The notes beneath the pieces were generated by a model. The model searched no databases. It was given only the letters and a program-made list of their open reading frames with translations, and was not told where the DNA came from. A program made the translations under genes and the position numbers. Below are positions 44,558-52,680 of a stretch of 64,000 bases of DNA, piece by piece. How positions within the stretch are numbered: the stretch's first letter is position 1; every line of letters starts with the position of its first letter. The stretch is from CALBPI01 sp039821605 (GTDB taxonomy: Bacteria > Pseudomonadota > Gammaproteobacteria > Steroidobacterales > Woeseiaceae), in contig JBCBNV010000002.1 of the NCBI GenBank assembly GCA_039821605.1, positions 248,001 through 312,000 on the forward strand, read 5' to 3'.

Positions 44558-45529
44558 CTAGCCCGCAGCGTCTCCGAGCGGCTTCGAGGCGATCTTGTGG
44601 CTGTACATCGCGGCGTCAGCATCAGAGATCAGCGCGTCGACTGACGTGTGACGTTCGGCATCGAACGCCGCGATGCCGGCGCTCCAGTGGATTCGTTCCC
44701 GCATCTCGGGCGCAAGCTCGTCCCGCATTTGCGCCAGACGTTGGAGCGCCGCGCCCGCCTGATTCGTCGTCGCAGTCATCAGCACGACGAACTCGTCGCC
44801 GCCGATACGCGCGATCACGTCCGCGGAGCGAAAGCAGCGCGTAAGCAGCCGAGAGAATTCGATCAGCGCGGCGTCTCCCGCCCGGTGGCCGTGGCTGTCA
44901 TTGATACGCTTGAAATCATTGAGATCGAAGTAGATCAGCTCGGCAATCGTGCCCAGTCGCTCGCAGAGCGGCAGCACATGGCTCGTGACGGCATAGAGGC
45001 CGCGTCGGTTAATGAGCTGGGTCAGCTCGTCGACGGAGGACTGGGCCAGCAGGACAAACTCTTCCTCGACCATACGGGCGAGGTCGTCGAGCATCTTGAA
45101 CTCCGTGTCGGTGAGTGTCCTCGGCTTGCGATCGATGAGGCACAGCGTGCCGATACGATGTCCTTCGGGGGACTTGATCGGCCGCCCGGCGTAGAAGCGG
45201 ATGTCGGGTTCGCCGGTGACAAGCGGGTTGTCATGAAAGCGTTCGTCCTCGGCTGCGTTCTCCACGAAAAACACAGCGTCATCGAGGATCGCGTGCCCGC
45301 AGAACGAGATCTCGCGTCGGGTTTCGCAGGCGTCCAGGCCCTGCCGGGACTTGAACCACTGTCGGTGGCTGTCGACGAGGCTGATCAGGCAAATATCGAC
45401 ATCAAAGATCCGCTTTGCGAGCCGGGTCACCCGGTCGAAGCGGTCTTCGGGATAGGTATCGAGGATCGGCAACGTGCGCAGGCTGCTGATCCGCGCCGCC
45501 TCATCGATGGGAGTCGCTGGTTTCTTCAT
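44558..45529 (-). CDS. GAF-GGDEF diguanylate cyclase
   Basis: 323 residues from the ATG before KKPATPIDEAARISSLR. Residues ~20-160 are a GAF domain of the type common in oxidative or redox sensors (ICLISLVDSHRQWFKS, EISFCGHAIL, FYAGRPI, GTLCLID). Residues ~165-320 are a GGDEF domain with the intact active site RIGGDEF (GGDEF at 243-247) and an RxxD inhibitory site at 234-237, five residues before it, so product inhibition is expected. No membrane segment, thus cytoplasmic. It makes cyclic-di-GMP, which could feed the pilus ATPase at 55233. Divergent from the AbgT gene. Confidence 0.92.
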   Translation of the reverse strand: MKKPATPIDEAARISSLRTLPILDTYPEDRFDRVTRLAKRIFDVDICLISLVDSHRQWFKSRQGLDACETRREISFCGHAILDDAVFFVENAAEDERFHDNPLVTGEPDIRFYAGRPIKSPEGHRIGTLCLIDRKPRTLTDTEFKMLDDLARMVEEEFVLLAQSSVDELTQLINRRGLYAVTSHVLPLCERLGTIAELIYFDLNDFKRINDSHGHRAGDAALIEFSRLLTRCFRSADVIARIGGDEFVVLMTATTNQAGAALQRLAQMRDELAPEMRERIHWSAGIAAFDAERHTSVDALISDADAAMYSHKIASKPLGDAAG

Positions 45530-45641
45530 TCGAACGTTCTGTTGCCCGTATTGGGGTAGCGTCCACGTTCCCGGCGGCTTGAGTCCAGATTCTGGCTCCG
45601 TGCCGCTACAATCGCCCGCTGGTTCTATTCGGATTGCCGCT

Positions 45642-47177
45642 ATGCCTGCTGTTGGCCAGACCTTTGCCAGATTCGTCGAACGCGCCGGCCGTCGGATTCC
45701 CGACCCGGTCATCATCTTCATGGCCTTCTACCCGGCGGCGTTCCTGCTGACCGTGTTCATGTCCGGCCACACCTTCGAAACCGTGGGCGCGGGTGGCGAT
45801 GCGGTGCAGCACAGCATCCGCGGCATGCACCAGGCCGAGCACATGCGCTGGGTCTTTGACAACGCGCTCGTGGCCAACTGGCTGGCGTTCGGCAACGGCG
45901 TTCTGGGCGTTATTCTTGTGGTGATGCTCGCCGTGGGCATTGCCGAACACTCGGGCCTGTTCGGCGCACTCATCAAGCGCGCGGGCAGCCACATCCCGCA
46001 GAAGCTGCTGCCGCTGCTGCTCGTGCTGATCGGAATTCTGAGCTCGATCGCCACCGACGCGGGCTACCTCGTGCTCATCCCGCTGGCCGGCTTGCTCTAC
46101 GCAGGCCTGGGTCGCAACCCGCTCATCGGCATGGCGGCCGCCTTCGCGGGCGTTTCGGCGGGGTTCAGTGCCAATGTCGTGCCCGGGCCCGTCGACGCCA
46201 TCATCGGCCTGAACGCACAGATCTTTGCCGAGTCGCAGGGCGTCCCGTTTGCGAACGCCGCGGGCGTGGCGCTCAAACCCGTGACGATGCACTACTACTT
46301 TATCGTGGCGTCGACTTTCGTGCTGGCGCTGACGGGTTTCTGGGTCACGCGCCGATTCGTCGAGCCGAGGCTCGAAGGCGGCGAGTTCGTCGTACCCGAT
46401 GACATCAAGCCCGGTGATTTTGCGCTCACACCCGAGGAGCAACGTGGCCTGAACGCCACGCTCATCGGCACCCTCGTGGCCATGATCCTCATTGTGGGGC
46501 TTGCGCTCGGCCCGCTGGCGACGTTCACGGATGCGGCGGGCAACGAGGTCTCGCCCTGGATGAATAACATCATCCTCTTGATCTCATTGTTCTTCGCCGT
46601 GACGGGCGTGTTCTTCGGCACGGCCTCTGGCAAGTTCGAGAAGCTCTGGGACATCGTCGAGGCCATGGTCAAGCAGATGAACACGATGGGCTACATCCTC
46701 GTGCTCACCTTCTTTACCTACAATTTCCTCGGCCTGCTCGCCTACAGCGGTCTCGGCACCTGGATCACGTTCCTGGGCGCTGAGTTCCTGCAGTGGCTGG
46801 GTCTGCAGAAATTCCCGGTGCTATTGCTCATCGGATTTGTGATCACGACGGCCGTGATCAACATATTCATCGGCGGGCTCACGTCCAAGTGGATGCTGCT
46901 GGGTCCGATCTTTGTGCCGATGCTCTACTTCGTAAACCCGGCGATGACGCCCGACTTCGTGGCAGCGGCATTCCGCGTGGCCGACTCCTCGACGAACATC
47001 ATCACGCCCATGATGGCTTACGCCGGGGTCATCCTGGCCTTCATGCGCAAGTTCCGCCCCAACATGGGCTTCGGCGATATGCTGCTGATCATGCTGCCGT
47101 ACTCGATTGCGTTCCTGCTGGTGTGGACCGTGCTGCTCGTCGTGTTCTTTATGTTTGGGATTCCACTGGGGTTTTAG
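45642..47177 (+). CDS. AbgT family transporter
   Basis: 511 residues with about a dozen transmembrane helices. AbgT features are visible: RIPDPVIIFMAF near the N-terminus, GVGIAEHSGLFGALIKRAG-type sequence, SSIATDAGYLVLIPL, GFSANVVPGPVDA and, near the end, SSTNIITPMMAYAGVIL. Characterised members import p-aminobenzoyl-glutamate or export sulphonamides by proton coupling. The C-terminus ends FMFGIPLGF; the same last 32 codons occur again as a fragment 2 kb downstream (49159-49257). No clear Shine-Dalgarno sequence precedes the ATG, so the start is somewhat uncertain. Confidence 0.9.
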   Translation: MPAVGQTFARFVERAGRRIPDPVIIFMAFYPAAFLLTVFMSGHTFETVGAGGDAVQHSIRGMHQAEHMRWVFDNALVANWLAFGNGVLGVILVVMLAVGIAEHSGLFGALIKRAGSHIPQKLLPLLLVLIGILSSIATDAGYLVLIPLAGLLYAGLGRNPLIGMAAAFAGVSAGFSANVVPGPVDAIIGLNAQIFAESQGVPFANAAGVALKPVTMHYYFIVASTFVLALTGFWVTRRFVEPRLEGGEFVVPDDIKPGDFALTPEEQRGLNATLIGTLVAMILIVGLALGPLATFTDAAGNEVSPWMNNIILLISLFFAVTGVFFGTASGKFEKLWDIVEAMVKQMNTMGYILVLTFFTYNFLGLLAYSGLGTWITFLGAEFLQWLGLQKFPVLLLIGFVITTAVINIFIGGLTSKWMLLGPIFVPMLYFVNPAMTPDFVAAAFRVADSSTNIITPMMAYAGVILAFMRKFRPNMGFGDMLLIMLPYSIAFLLVWTVLLVVFFMFGIPLGF

Positions 47178-47301
47178 CTGGCGGGCGGCTGACGGTGCCC
47201 GCAGCCCATCAGCGTGATGAGCAGCGCGGCACCGATCAGCGAGAAGCCCTGGATAAACTACGCCTGCTGGGTCGCACGCATGGCTTCGGCTTCGCCTTGG
47301 A
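47174..47301 (-). pseudogene. Broken end of a membrane protein gene
   Basis: On the minus strand a reading frame MIQGEAEAMRATQQA meets an in-frame TAG at 47258-47260 and continues FIQGFSLIGAALLITLMGC to a TAA at 47174-47176. The stop sits where a tyrosine (TAC) would fit, and the hydrophobic tail resembles the last helix of a transporter. It overlaps the abgT stop on one side and abuts the membrane protein gene on the other. Probably the remnant of a truncated gene; parent family unknown. Confidence 0.4.
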
Positions 47302-47997
47302 TCATGTCCTAGCCGTGCCGGCAATTGACTCGCTGTGAGCGGTGCCGGGATTGAGCGGTCTGGCGATTGACACAATATGCGCCCATAGCCAGAGCGGCGC
47401 AGGCAGAAACACGGCGTACATCATGGGGTGGTGCGGTCCGATTTGCGGCAGCAGGATGAAGGCGAGCGTTGTGGCGACCACCAGAATATCGGCCAGGCCA
47501 AACAGGTTGGCGAGCCACACACGTCGGGTACTGATGGCCGATGTGCTAACGGCCATTGCTGCAATGAGTCCAAGAAAGCCCGCAGTGATGTGCGAAAGCC
47601 CATCGATGACGCCGAATGTCGCGGGCAGCAAGCCCAGACCACCCTGGATCAGAAACGCAGCACCGAAGTAGATCCGGATGCCCTGAAACAACATGAGCTG
47701 ACGTTGGTCCAGTGCGAGGACGCGGCGACGGACGGCGCCCGGACCCAGCAGAAGCGCGCCAATGGCGGCGACACCCGTAAGCACGATGCCGTAGAACGCG
47801 ATGCCCGTCAGCGCAGCGGGCAGCGGCTGCACAATGGCGAAGATGATGTAGAGCACACCGAGCCAGGCGGTTAGCGCGACCACGACGGTGCTTCGTATGG
47901 TGCGCGTCGCGGGGTTGCGGGACAGGACCCACCAGGTCCAGGCGATCATGAGCCCGTCGAGCGCGAGCATCGCGGGGGTTCCAAAAAATGATGTCAT
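47302..47997 (-). CDS. Multipass membrane protein, divergent from AraC regulator
   Basis: 231 residues from the ATG with AGGAG eight bases upstream; a GTG nine bases earlier overlaps that binding site. Seven hydrophobic segments are visible, beginning MLALDGLMIAWTWWVLS; short charged loops include RTIRSTV and AVRRRVLALDQRQ. Relatives are usually annotated only as hypothetical. It is transcribed away from the AraC-type gene at 48156 and is the obvious candidate target. It lies inside the segment bounded by the two copies of the abgT 3' end, so it may have arrived with that regulator. Confidence 0.75.
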   Translation of the reverse strand: MTSFFGTPAMLALDGLMIAWTWWVLSRNPATRTIRSTVVVALTAWLGVLYIIFAIVQPLPAALTGIAFYGIVLTGVAAIGALLLGPGAVRRRVLALDQRQLMLFQGIRIYFGAAFLIQGGLGLLPATFGVIDGLSHITAGFLGLIAAMAVSTSAISTRRVWLANLFGLADILVVATTLAFILLPQIGPHHPMMYAVFLPAPLWLWAHIVSIARPLNPGTAHSESIAGTART

Positions 47998-48047
47998 TGT
48001 GAACACTCCTGGTTGATTGGAGCGCTCAGACTAGAGCTGCTGAATGG

Positions 48048-48101
48048 TCAAAACGATGACTGTCATATTCATCTTGTTTGCAGAATCGATCAAAACCTTG
48101 A
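48048..48101. promoter_or_regulatory. Direct repeats in divergent gap of AraC gene
   Basis: TCAAAACGATGA (48048-48059) and TCAAAACCTTGA (48090-48101) match at 10 of 12 positions and start 42 bp apart, four helical turns. AraC regulators bind paired direct repeats in this way. Confidence 0.5.
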
Positions 48102-48155
48102 GGATCGCTGATTCTTCGGTCAGTCTTGGGGCCTGCAGCACGGCGAGCCTGATTT

Positions 48156-49118
48156 ATGACCCAACACACGACAGCGATGGATGCGGCCATGGCGGCTTTG
48201 CGCGTCGCCGGCCAGGTGTTGCTCGTGGAGGCTTACGCGCCGCCCTGGGGGATCGCGATTCCCGCAGGCGCCGATCTCGGCCCGCTGCTTGATGCGCCGC
48301 GGCACACTCGGATCGTGCCGTTCCACATCGTGCGACGGGGTGCCTTTGAGCTGAAATCCGACGGGCTTGAGTCACACGTCGTTCGAGCAGGCGAGGCCGT
48401 GATTTGTATCGGCGGGCAACCGCACATCATGGTTGAGGGCGCATCTAAGGAGTGTGTGCCCTTCGATGCGCTGCTCGGGGGCACGGCGTCGCTGTCGACC
48501 TCGACACCCGGCGCCACAGAGCTCGTGTGTGGCGTCTTCATGCTGCGCAGCCTGACCCGCAATCCACTGATCGATGCCTTGCCGCCGGTATTGCACCTGG
48601 ACGTGTCCGGGCGCACGGGGGGTAACACCCTCGCGCTGCTGACGGCGTTACTCACCGGTGAGCTGGAGCAACAGCGTGCCGGCAGGCGCTACATGGCGTC
48701 GCGATTCGTGGAGCTGTTTTGCGCTGAGGCGATACGTCAGCACGTGGATTCTGCGGCGCACGAAACGCCGGGCTGGTTGCGCGCGATTCGTGACCCCAAA
48801 ATTGGTGAGGCACTCAATACAGTTCACGCGTCACCGGGTGCGCCGCATTCGGTGGCAAGTCTTGCGGCCGGCGTGAACATGTCACCGTCGCGGTTCGCGG
48901 CACGGTTCCGCGAGGTCATGGGCGCGCCCGCCATGGGCTACGTCAACCGTCGCCGCATGGACCTCGCCTGCGAGCAGCTTGTGACTTCGGACGAGGCCGT
49001 AGAACGCGTGGCACATGCCGTGGGCTATGACAGCGTGGCAGCCTTCTCGCGTGCGTTTTCTCGGGAGTGCGGACTCTCGCCCAGTGCGTATCGGCGCCGG
49101 TTTCGCGACGCTGCGTGA
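48156..49118 (+). CDS. AraC family transcriptional regulator (cupin type)
   Basis: 320 residues. The N-terminal ~190 form a cupin-like effector domain (IVPFHIVRRGAFEL, VVRAGEAVICIGGQPHIM), the type found in AraC proteins often annotated as cupin_6. The C-terminal ~105 residues hold two helix-turn-helices: HSVASLAAGVNMSPSRFAARF and AVERVAHAVGYDSVAAFSRAF, ending GLSPSAYRRRF, the AraC signature. It is divergent from the membrane protein gene at 47302, with paired direct repeats between. The effector is not predictable. Confidence 0.92.
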   Translation: MTQHTTAMDAAMAALRVAGQVLLVEAYAPPWGIAIPAGADLGPLLDAPRHTRIVPFHIVRRGAFELKSDGLESHVVRAGEAVICIGGQPHIMVEGASKECVPFDALLGGTASLSTSTPGATELVCGVFMLRSLTRNPLIDALPPVLHLDVSGRTGGNTLALLTALLTGELEQQRAGRRYMASRFVELFCAEAIRQHVDSAAHETPGWLRAIRDPKIGEALNTVHASPGAPHSVASLAAGVNMSPSRFAARFREVMGAPAMGYVNRRRMDLACEQLVTSDEAVERVAHAVGYDSVAAFSRAFSRECGLSPSAYRRRFRDAA

Positions 49119-49158
49119 GCGTCAGGTTTCGCGCTTGAGCGCGGCCAGCTCGGCTTCC

Positions 49159-49257
49159 ATACTGCTGATCATGTTGCCGTACTCGATCGCGTTCCTGCTG
49201 GTGTGGACCGTGTTGCTCGTCGTGTTCTTTATGTTTGGGATTCCGCTCGGGTTCTAG
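49159..49257 (+). pseudogene. Orphan copy of abgT 3' end
   Basis: The last 96 bases of the AbgT gene (47082-47177) recur at 49162-49257 with 6 mismatches. In the shared frame all six are synonymous, including Leu CTG to TTG twice and changes in the final P-L-G-F codons. The stop codon is retained. There is no upstream part of the gene here, so it is a fragment. Confidence 0.9.
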
Positions 49258-49411
49258 CGGGCGCGGGGTGATTCCGCACAGCGCGTCTGCGAAGTCGCCG
49301 AAGGCGAAATCGACCCGCTCTCGGGTTCGAAACGACATCGACTCCGCGCCCGGACCTCGCTACGGATCGACTGGGCAACCCCTGCCTCAAGAGTTGTGCG
49401 CACGACGACGT

Positions 49412-49849
49412 CTAGCCGGCGAACATTGCCTCGAACGCGGCGACCATTTCGTCCTCCGGCACATCGCGCAGGTGCTGCGCGATGATCCAGTGGTGCCCGA
49501 ACGGATCGCGCACGCGCCCGGCGCGGTTGCCGTAGAACTGATCGGCAATCGGGAAGATTTCCGTGGCGCCCGCCTCGATGGCGCGTGTAAAGCTCGCGTC
49601 GGCGTCGGCGACGTGCGGATTCAGCACAACCGACGTGCCCGAGAGGTTCTCGGGGCTCACCGAGCCAATACTGGGCATGCCGTCTGCGAGCATGATGCGC
49701 GTGCCCTCAATCTCGATTTCAGCATTCATGCAGGTGCCGTCCGGTCCGACAAGGCGCGCGCGGGATTCGGTCGCGTCGAAAACCTGTGTATACCAGGCGA
49801 TGGCGTCCGCCGAGTTCGCGACCTGCAGGTATGCCATGATGCCTCTCAT
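49412..49849 (-). CDS. VOC family (glyoxalase-like) protein
   Basis: 145 residues from an ATG with AGGAG about eight bases upstream. The vicinal-oxygen-chelate fold is visible as paired beta-alpha-beta-beta-beta units: DAIAWYTQVFDATESRARL, NAEIEIEGTRIMLAD, VVLNPHVADADASFTRAIEAGA and GNRAGRVRDPFGHHWIIAQH. It resembles the PhnB-like/bleomycin-resistance subgroup, small cytoplasmic dimers that bind a metal or small molecule. No operon partners. Function cannot be refined. Confidence 0.87.
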   Translation of the reverse strand: MRGIMAYLQVANSADAIAWYTQVFDATESRARLVGPDGTCMNAEIEIEGTRIMLADGMPSIGSVSPENLSGTSVVLNPHVADADASFTRAIEAGATEIFPIADQFYGNRAGRVRDPFGHHWIIAQHLRDVPEDEMVAAFEAMFAG

Positions 49850-50007
49850 AAGCGGACTCCTGTGATGAGTTGGCTGGATCGTGCTGGGATGTCTTGCGTC
49901 GTCGTGACACGCATTAGATTGGGAGCCGGTGCGACAGGGCAACAGCGACGCTGCAAATGGCTTGTTGCGCCGTTGGCTGGGGTGCTGCGCAATACGGTGG
50001 GGTGCGT

Positions 50008-52269
50008 ATGGAGTATCGAATGTTGCTGACGGCCGTCAGCCTGTTCCTGGCGACGGCGACTCACGCCCAGTTTTCGGACTGCACGAAGCAGCCTGACGTC
50101 GCGGCGGCCGTGGTCTTTGCGGATTCCGGTTATTTCGATGAGGCCAAGGCGAAGCTTGAGTCCGCGATCGAGGCGGACGCCACCGGTCAGTACCTGCGCT
50201 GCCATACCGCCTTGCTCGAAGGCCTTGCTGCCAGCGCTTTCGATGCGGCCATGGATCGCGTTCGTGACCTGGCAGCCGTGGGTAATGTGGCGGCTGCCGA
50301 AGAGCTGCTGCTCGAGACGGTCAACCAACCCCCAAGCGCAGGATACCGCGCGGCGATCCCGGACGATCTTCAATACTTGTCGGGGGGCGGGATCGCCTGG
50401 TGGCGTCACCTCAAGGCCGGGTTCTCAACCTTCGGTATTCCCCTGCTCGAGATTATCGCCGTCGGGCTCGTCTTTTGGGTGCTGTATCTGCGTCTGACCG
50501 CATCGACGCGCCACAAGCCGCGCGTCGCTGTTGAGGCGTTCGAGGTCCGCAATCTGGACGACAAGTTCAAAGGTGCGCATTTCTCGAAGGCGGTCGTTAA
50601 CGGGCTGTCGGGTATCAGGGCCGCTGCCGCGAACCGCTTCGACCTTCTGGACGACTCGACTGCGGTGTCCGCGATTCCCGACGACGTCACCGCGGCGATA
50701 CCCGGCCCGTCGGACGCATGGTACTCGCCGGTTGCCTGGGTAAAGGCGCTCACGACGTTCCTGGCTGATGTCATCAAACCCGTTGGCATCACGCTTGAGG
50801 GTGAGTTGCACGACACGCCGGGCAAGGGGCTCGGGGCAACGGTGCGGCTGATCGAGGAGGGCGCGGTGATCGGGGCTCAGGTCATCTGGTTCGACGACTT
50901 CGACGCCAAACGCGACCCAAGCAATGCCGCGCCCCCAGATCAAATCATGCTGCTCGCCAGGTACGTCGCCGCATGGATGGCGTTTCGCATCATGAGTCAC
51001 ACAGGCAGCGTCCAACCGGTTGGTGGCACCGCAGTCTGGCAGGCGCTGTGCTTCGATATGAGCGCGCGAGAGGCGACCGGGCAGGAGAGAAAGCTCGCCA
51101 GCCGAATCCTGTTCCAGCGCGCCGTCAATAAGGACCCGGCGTTTCGGGTGGCACGCATCAATGTCGGCAATCGGCTGGCGGCCGTCGACATCGACCTGGC
51201 GATCGCTTACCTCGAACGGGCCTACACCGAAGCAAGGGCCAACAACAACTATGTGCTGGATTTGACCTACTACCATGCGGCCTACAACCTCGCGGCGACG
51301 TCGGCCCATGCTGCGGTCAGGAAGTCGACGGATGGTCGTCCCATGACGCAACGTTCAAGACACGGGCACGCGTTGCGCGCCATTGAACTGATCGACGAAG
51401 TCAGTAACAGCGTCCTGCAGGCCAATCGCAAACTTCAGGAACGAGCAATCCCGCTCCAGGGCGATAGGCGGGTCAAGGCGGCCATGACAGCGCTTAACAA
51501 CGCCGGGGCACCCATTCGCGCGACGATGATCGGCGTCAGCGACTTCAATCACGGTCTGGAATTGCTCGCCCAGTGCAAGCAGGAGACGTCCGACGCACCG
51601 CTCGACGTCTACAACATGGCGGCGAGCTACACCATTCTCGCGCGCATCGCGGACATTTCAGGCAACGACGAGGCCCGGGAGCATTGCCTCAACAAGGCGC
51701 TTTCCTTGCTCAAGACCACGTTTCAGTTGTCGGGCGTTTATCGAAAGGATTTCGAGGAAGAACCCTTGTTCGAAATCGTCCGAAAACAGCGAAAGGATGA
51801 ACTCGACGCGTTTCTCAGGCGCTTTGAGTTTGTCGACGACGCGCCAGCGCCGACACCCGCGGTCGAAAGAGAACTCGCTGCGTTTACCGCGATAGGCGAC
51901 ACGCACGCCGAGAAGCTCGCCGAGCTCGAAATCGAAACCGTAGCGCAGCTGTTGTTCAAAGCCGAGCGCGGGGATCAGCGCGCGGTGTTAACGGAGTCCT
52001 TGGCCGTGGACCCGGCGGTTGTTCTGGACTGGGCACGCTCCGCGGATCTTTCGAGAATTCTGGGGCTGGAGATCGCAGACGTGAATCTGCTGCGATTGGC
52101 GGGTGTGCAGTCGCTGACGGACCTGGCCGCTCAGGGTTGGGTGCCGCTGACCAAGCGACTCGCCATCTATGCGCGGTCGGTGTCGGCCGAGGCGCCGAAA
52201 GCCAGTCAGGTGCGTTCTTGGATCCAGCAAGCGTCGAGAACGACCAGGCCGATGATCCGCGAGGCGTGA
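50008..52269 (+). CDS. Membrane protein with helical repeats and DUF4332-like C-terminus
   Basis: 753 residues from the ATG after GGTGGGG. A signal-like segment (first ~20 residues, ending ATATHA) leads to a small exported domain with helical pairs, one transmembrane helix at ~142-163 (LLEIIAVGLVFWVLYL), then a large, presumably cytoplasmic part. That part starts with RVAVEAFEVRNLD, passes through TPR-like helices (LASRILFQRAVNKDPAF, AIAYLERAYTEA) and ends at ~625-740 with helix-hairpin-helix-like repeats (FTAIGDTHAEKLAELEIETVAQLL, LGLEIADVNLLRLAGVQSLTDLA) of DUF4332 type. No enzyme motif seen. First gene of a tight three-gene operon with an exported beta-barrel-like protein. Confidence 0.78.
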   Translation: MEYRMLLTAVSLFLATATHAQFSDCTKQPDVAAAVVFADSGYFDEAKAKLESAIEADATGQYLRCHTALLEGLAASAFDAAMDRVRDLAAVGNVAAAEELLLETVNQPPSAGYRAAIPDDLQYLSGGGIAWWRHLKAGFSTFGIPLLEIIAVGLVFWVLYLRLTASTRHKPRVAVEAFEVRNLDDKFKGAHFSKAVVNGLSGIRAAAANRFDLLDDSTAVSAIPDDVTAAIPGPSDAWYSPVAWVKALTTFLADVIKPVGITLEGELHDTPGKGLGATVRLIEEGAVIGAQVIWFDDFDAKRDPSNAAPPDQIMLLARYVAAWMAFRIMSHTGSVQPVGGTAVWQALCFDMSAREATGQERKLASRILFQRAVNKDPAFRVARINVGNRLAAVDIDLAIAYLERAYTEARANNNYVLDLTYYHAAYNLAATSAHAAVRKSTDGRPMTQRSRHGHALRAIELIDEVSNSVLQANRKLQERAIPLQGDRRVKAAMTALNNAGAPIRATMIGVSDFNHGLELLAQCKQETSDAPLDVYNMAASYTILARIADISGNDEAREHCLNKALSLLKTTFQLSGVYRKDFEEEPLFEIVRKQRKDELDAFLRRFEFVDDAPAPTPAVERELAAFTAIGDTHAEKLAELEIETVAQLLFKAERGDQRAVLTESLAVDPAVVLDWARSADLSRILGLEIADVNLLRLAGVQSLTDLAAQGWVPLTKRLAIYARSVSAEAPKASQVRSWIQQASRTTRPMIREA

Positions 52270-52305
52270 CAGCGCCTAATCACCACTCAAAAGGAGTTGG
52301 AAGTC

Positions 52306-52680
52306 ATGGCAAACAAGGTTCGACCACTCAATTTTATTCAGGTCCGCAAGGGGTCCAGGTTGCTCGTGACCGTCGACCACCAGTTGGGCTCCAAGTACCG
52401 GCTCAGTGCGACGGCCTACCTGGACAGCGTCCAGAAGGACTCGTGGAGTCACAGCGAGCTCAAGGACAAGACGATTCGCTACGCGCTCACCAAGGTGGGC
52501 AACTACACCTTGCCCGTGTACATGACCGCGACCGGCGATGACAACAATGAGGTCGAGGTGACGGCCAACATCGAGAAGCCGGATGGCACCAAGCGCCCCA
52601 GGAGCAAATCGGCAACACTCACCGCGAAAAAGAAGAAGGACGCCGCGATGGTGCTGATTCTCGTGCAGGTTATCGCCTGA
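52306..52680 (+). CDS. Small basic beta-rich protein, unknown function
   Basis: 124 residues from an ATG with AAGGAG nine bases upstream. There is no signal peptide or membrane helix, so it should be cytoplasmic. Alternating hydrophobic strands (LLVTVDHQL, RLSATAYLD, IRYALTKVGNYTLPVYMTATG, VEVTANI) suggest a small beta-sandwich, followed by a lysine-rich stretch (TAKKKKD) and a short hydrophobic tail. I recognise no family. Its stop codon overlaps the next ATG (TGATG), so it is translationally coupled to the barrel-like protein and 36 bases after the DUF4332-like gene. Confidence 0.7.
   Translation: MANKVRPLNFIQVRKGSRLLVTVDHQLGSKYRLSATAYLDSVQKDSWSHSELKDKTIRYALTKVGNYTLPVYMTATGDDNNEVEVTANIEKPDGTKRPRSKSATLTAKKKKDAAMVLILVQVIA

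Noticed and set aside
47178..49158. Insertion sequence or integrative element between the abgT copies
   Set aside because: No transposase, integrase or terminal inverted repeats were seen; only the duplicated gene end supports transfer.
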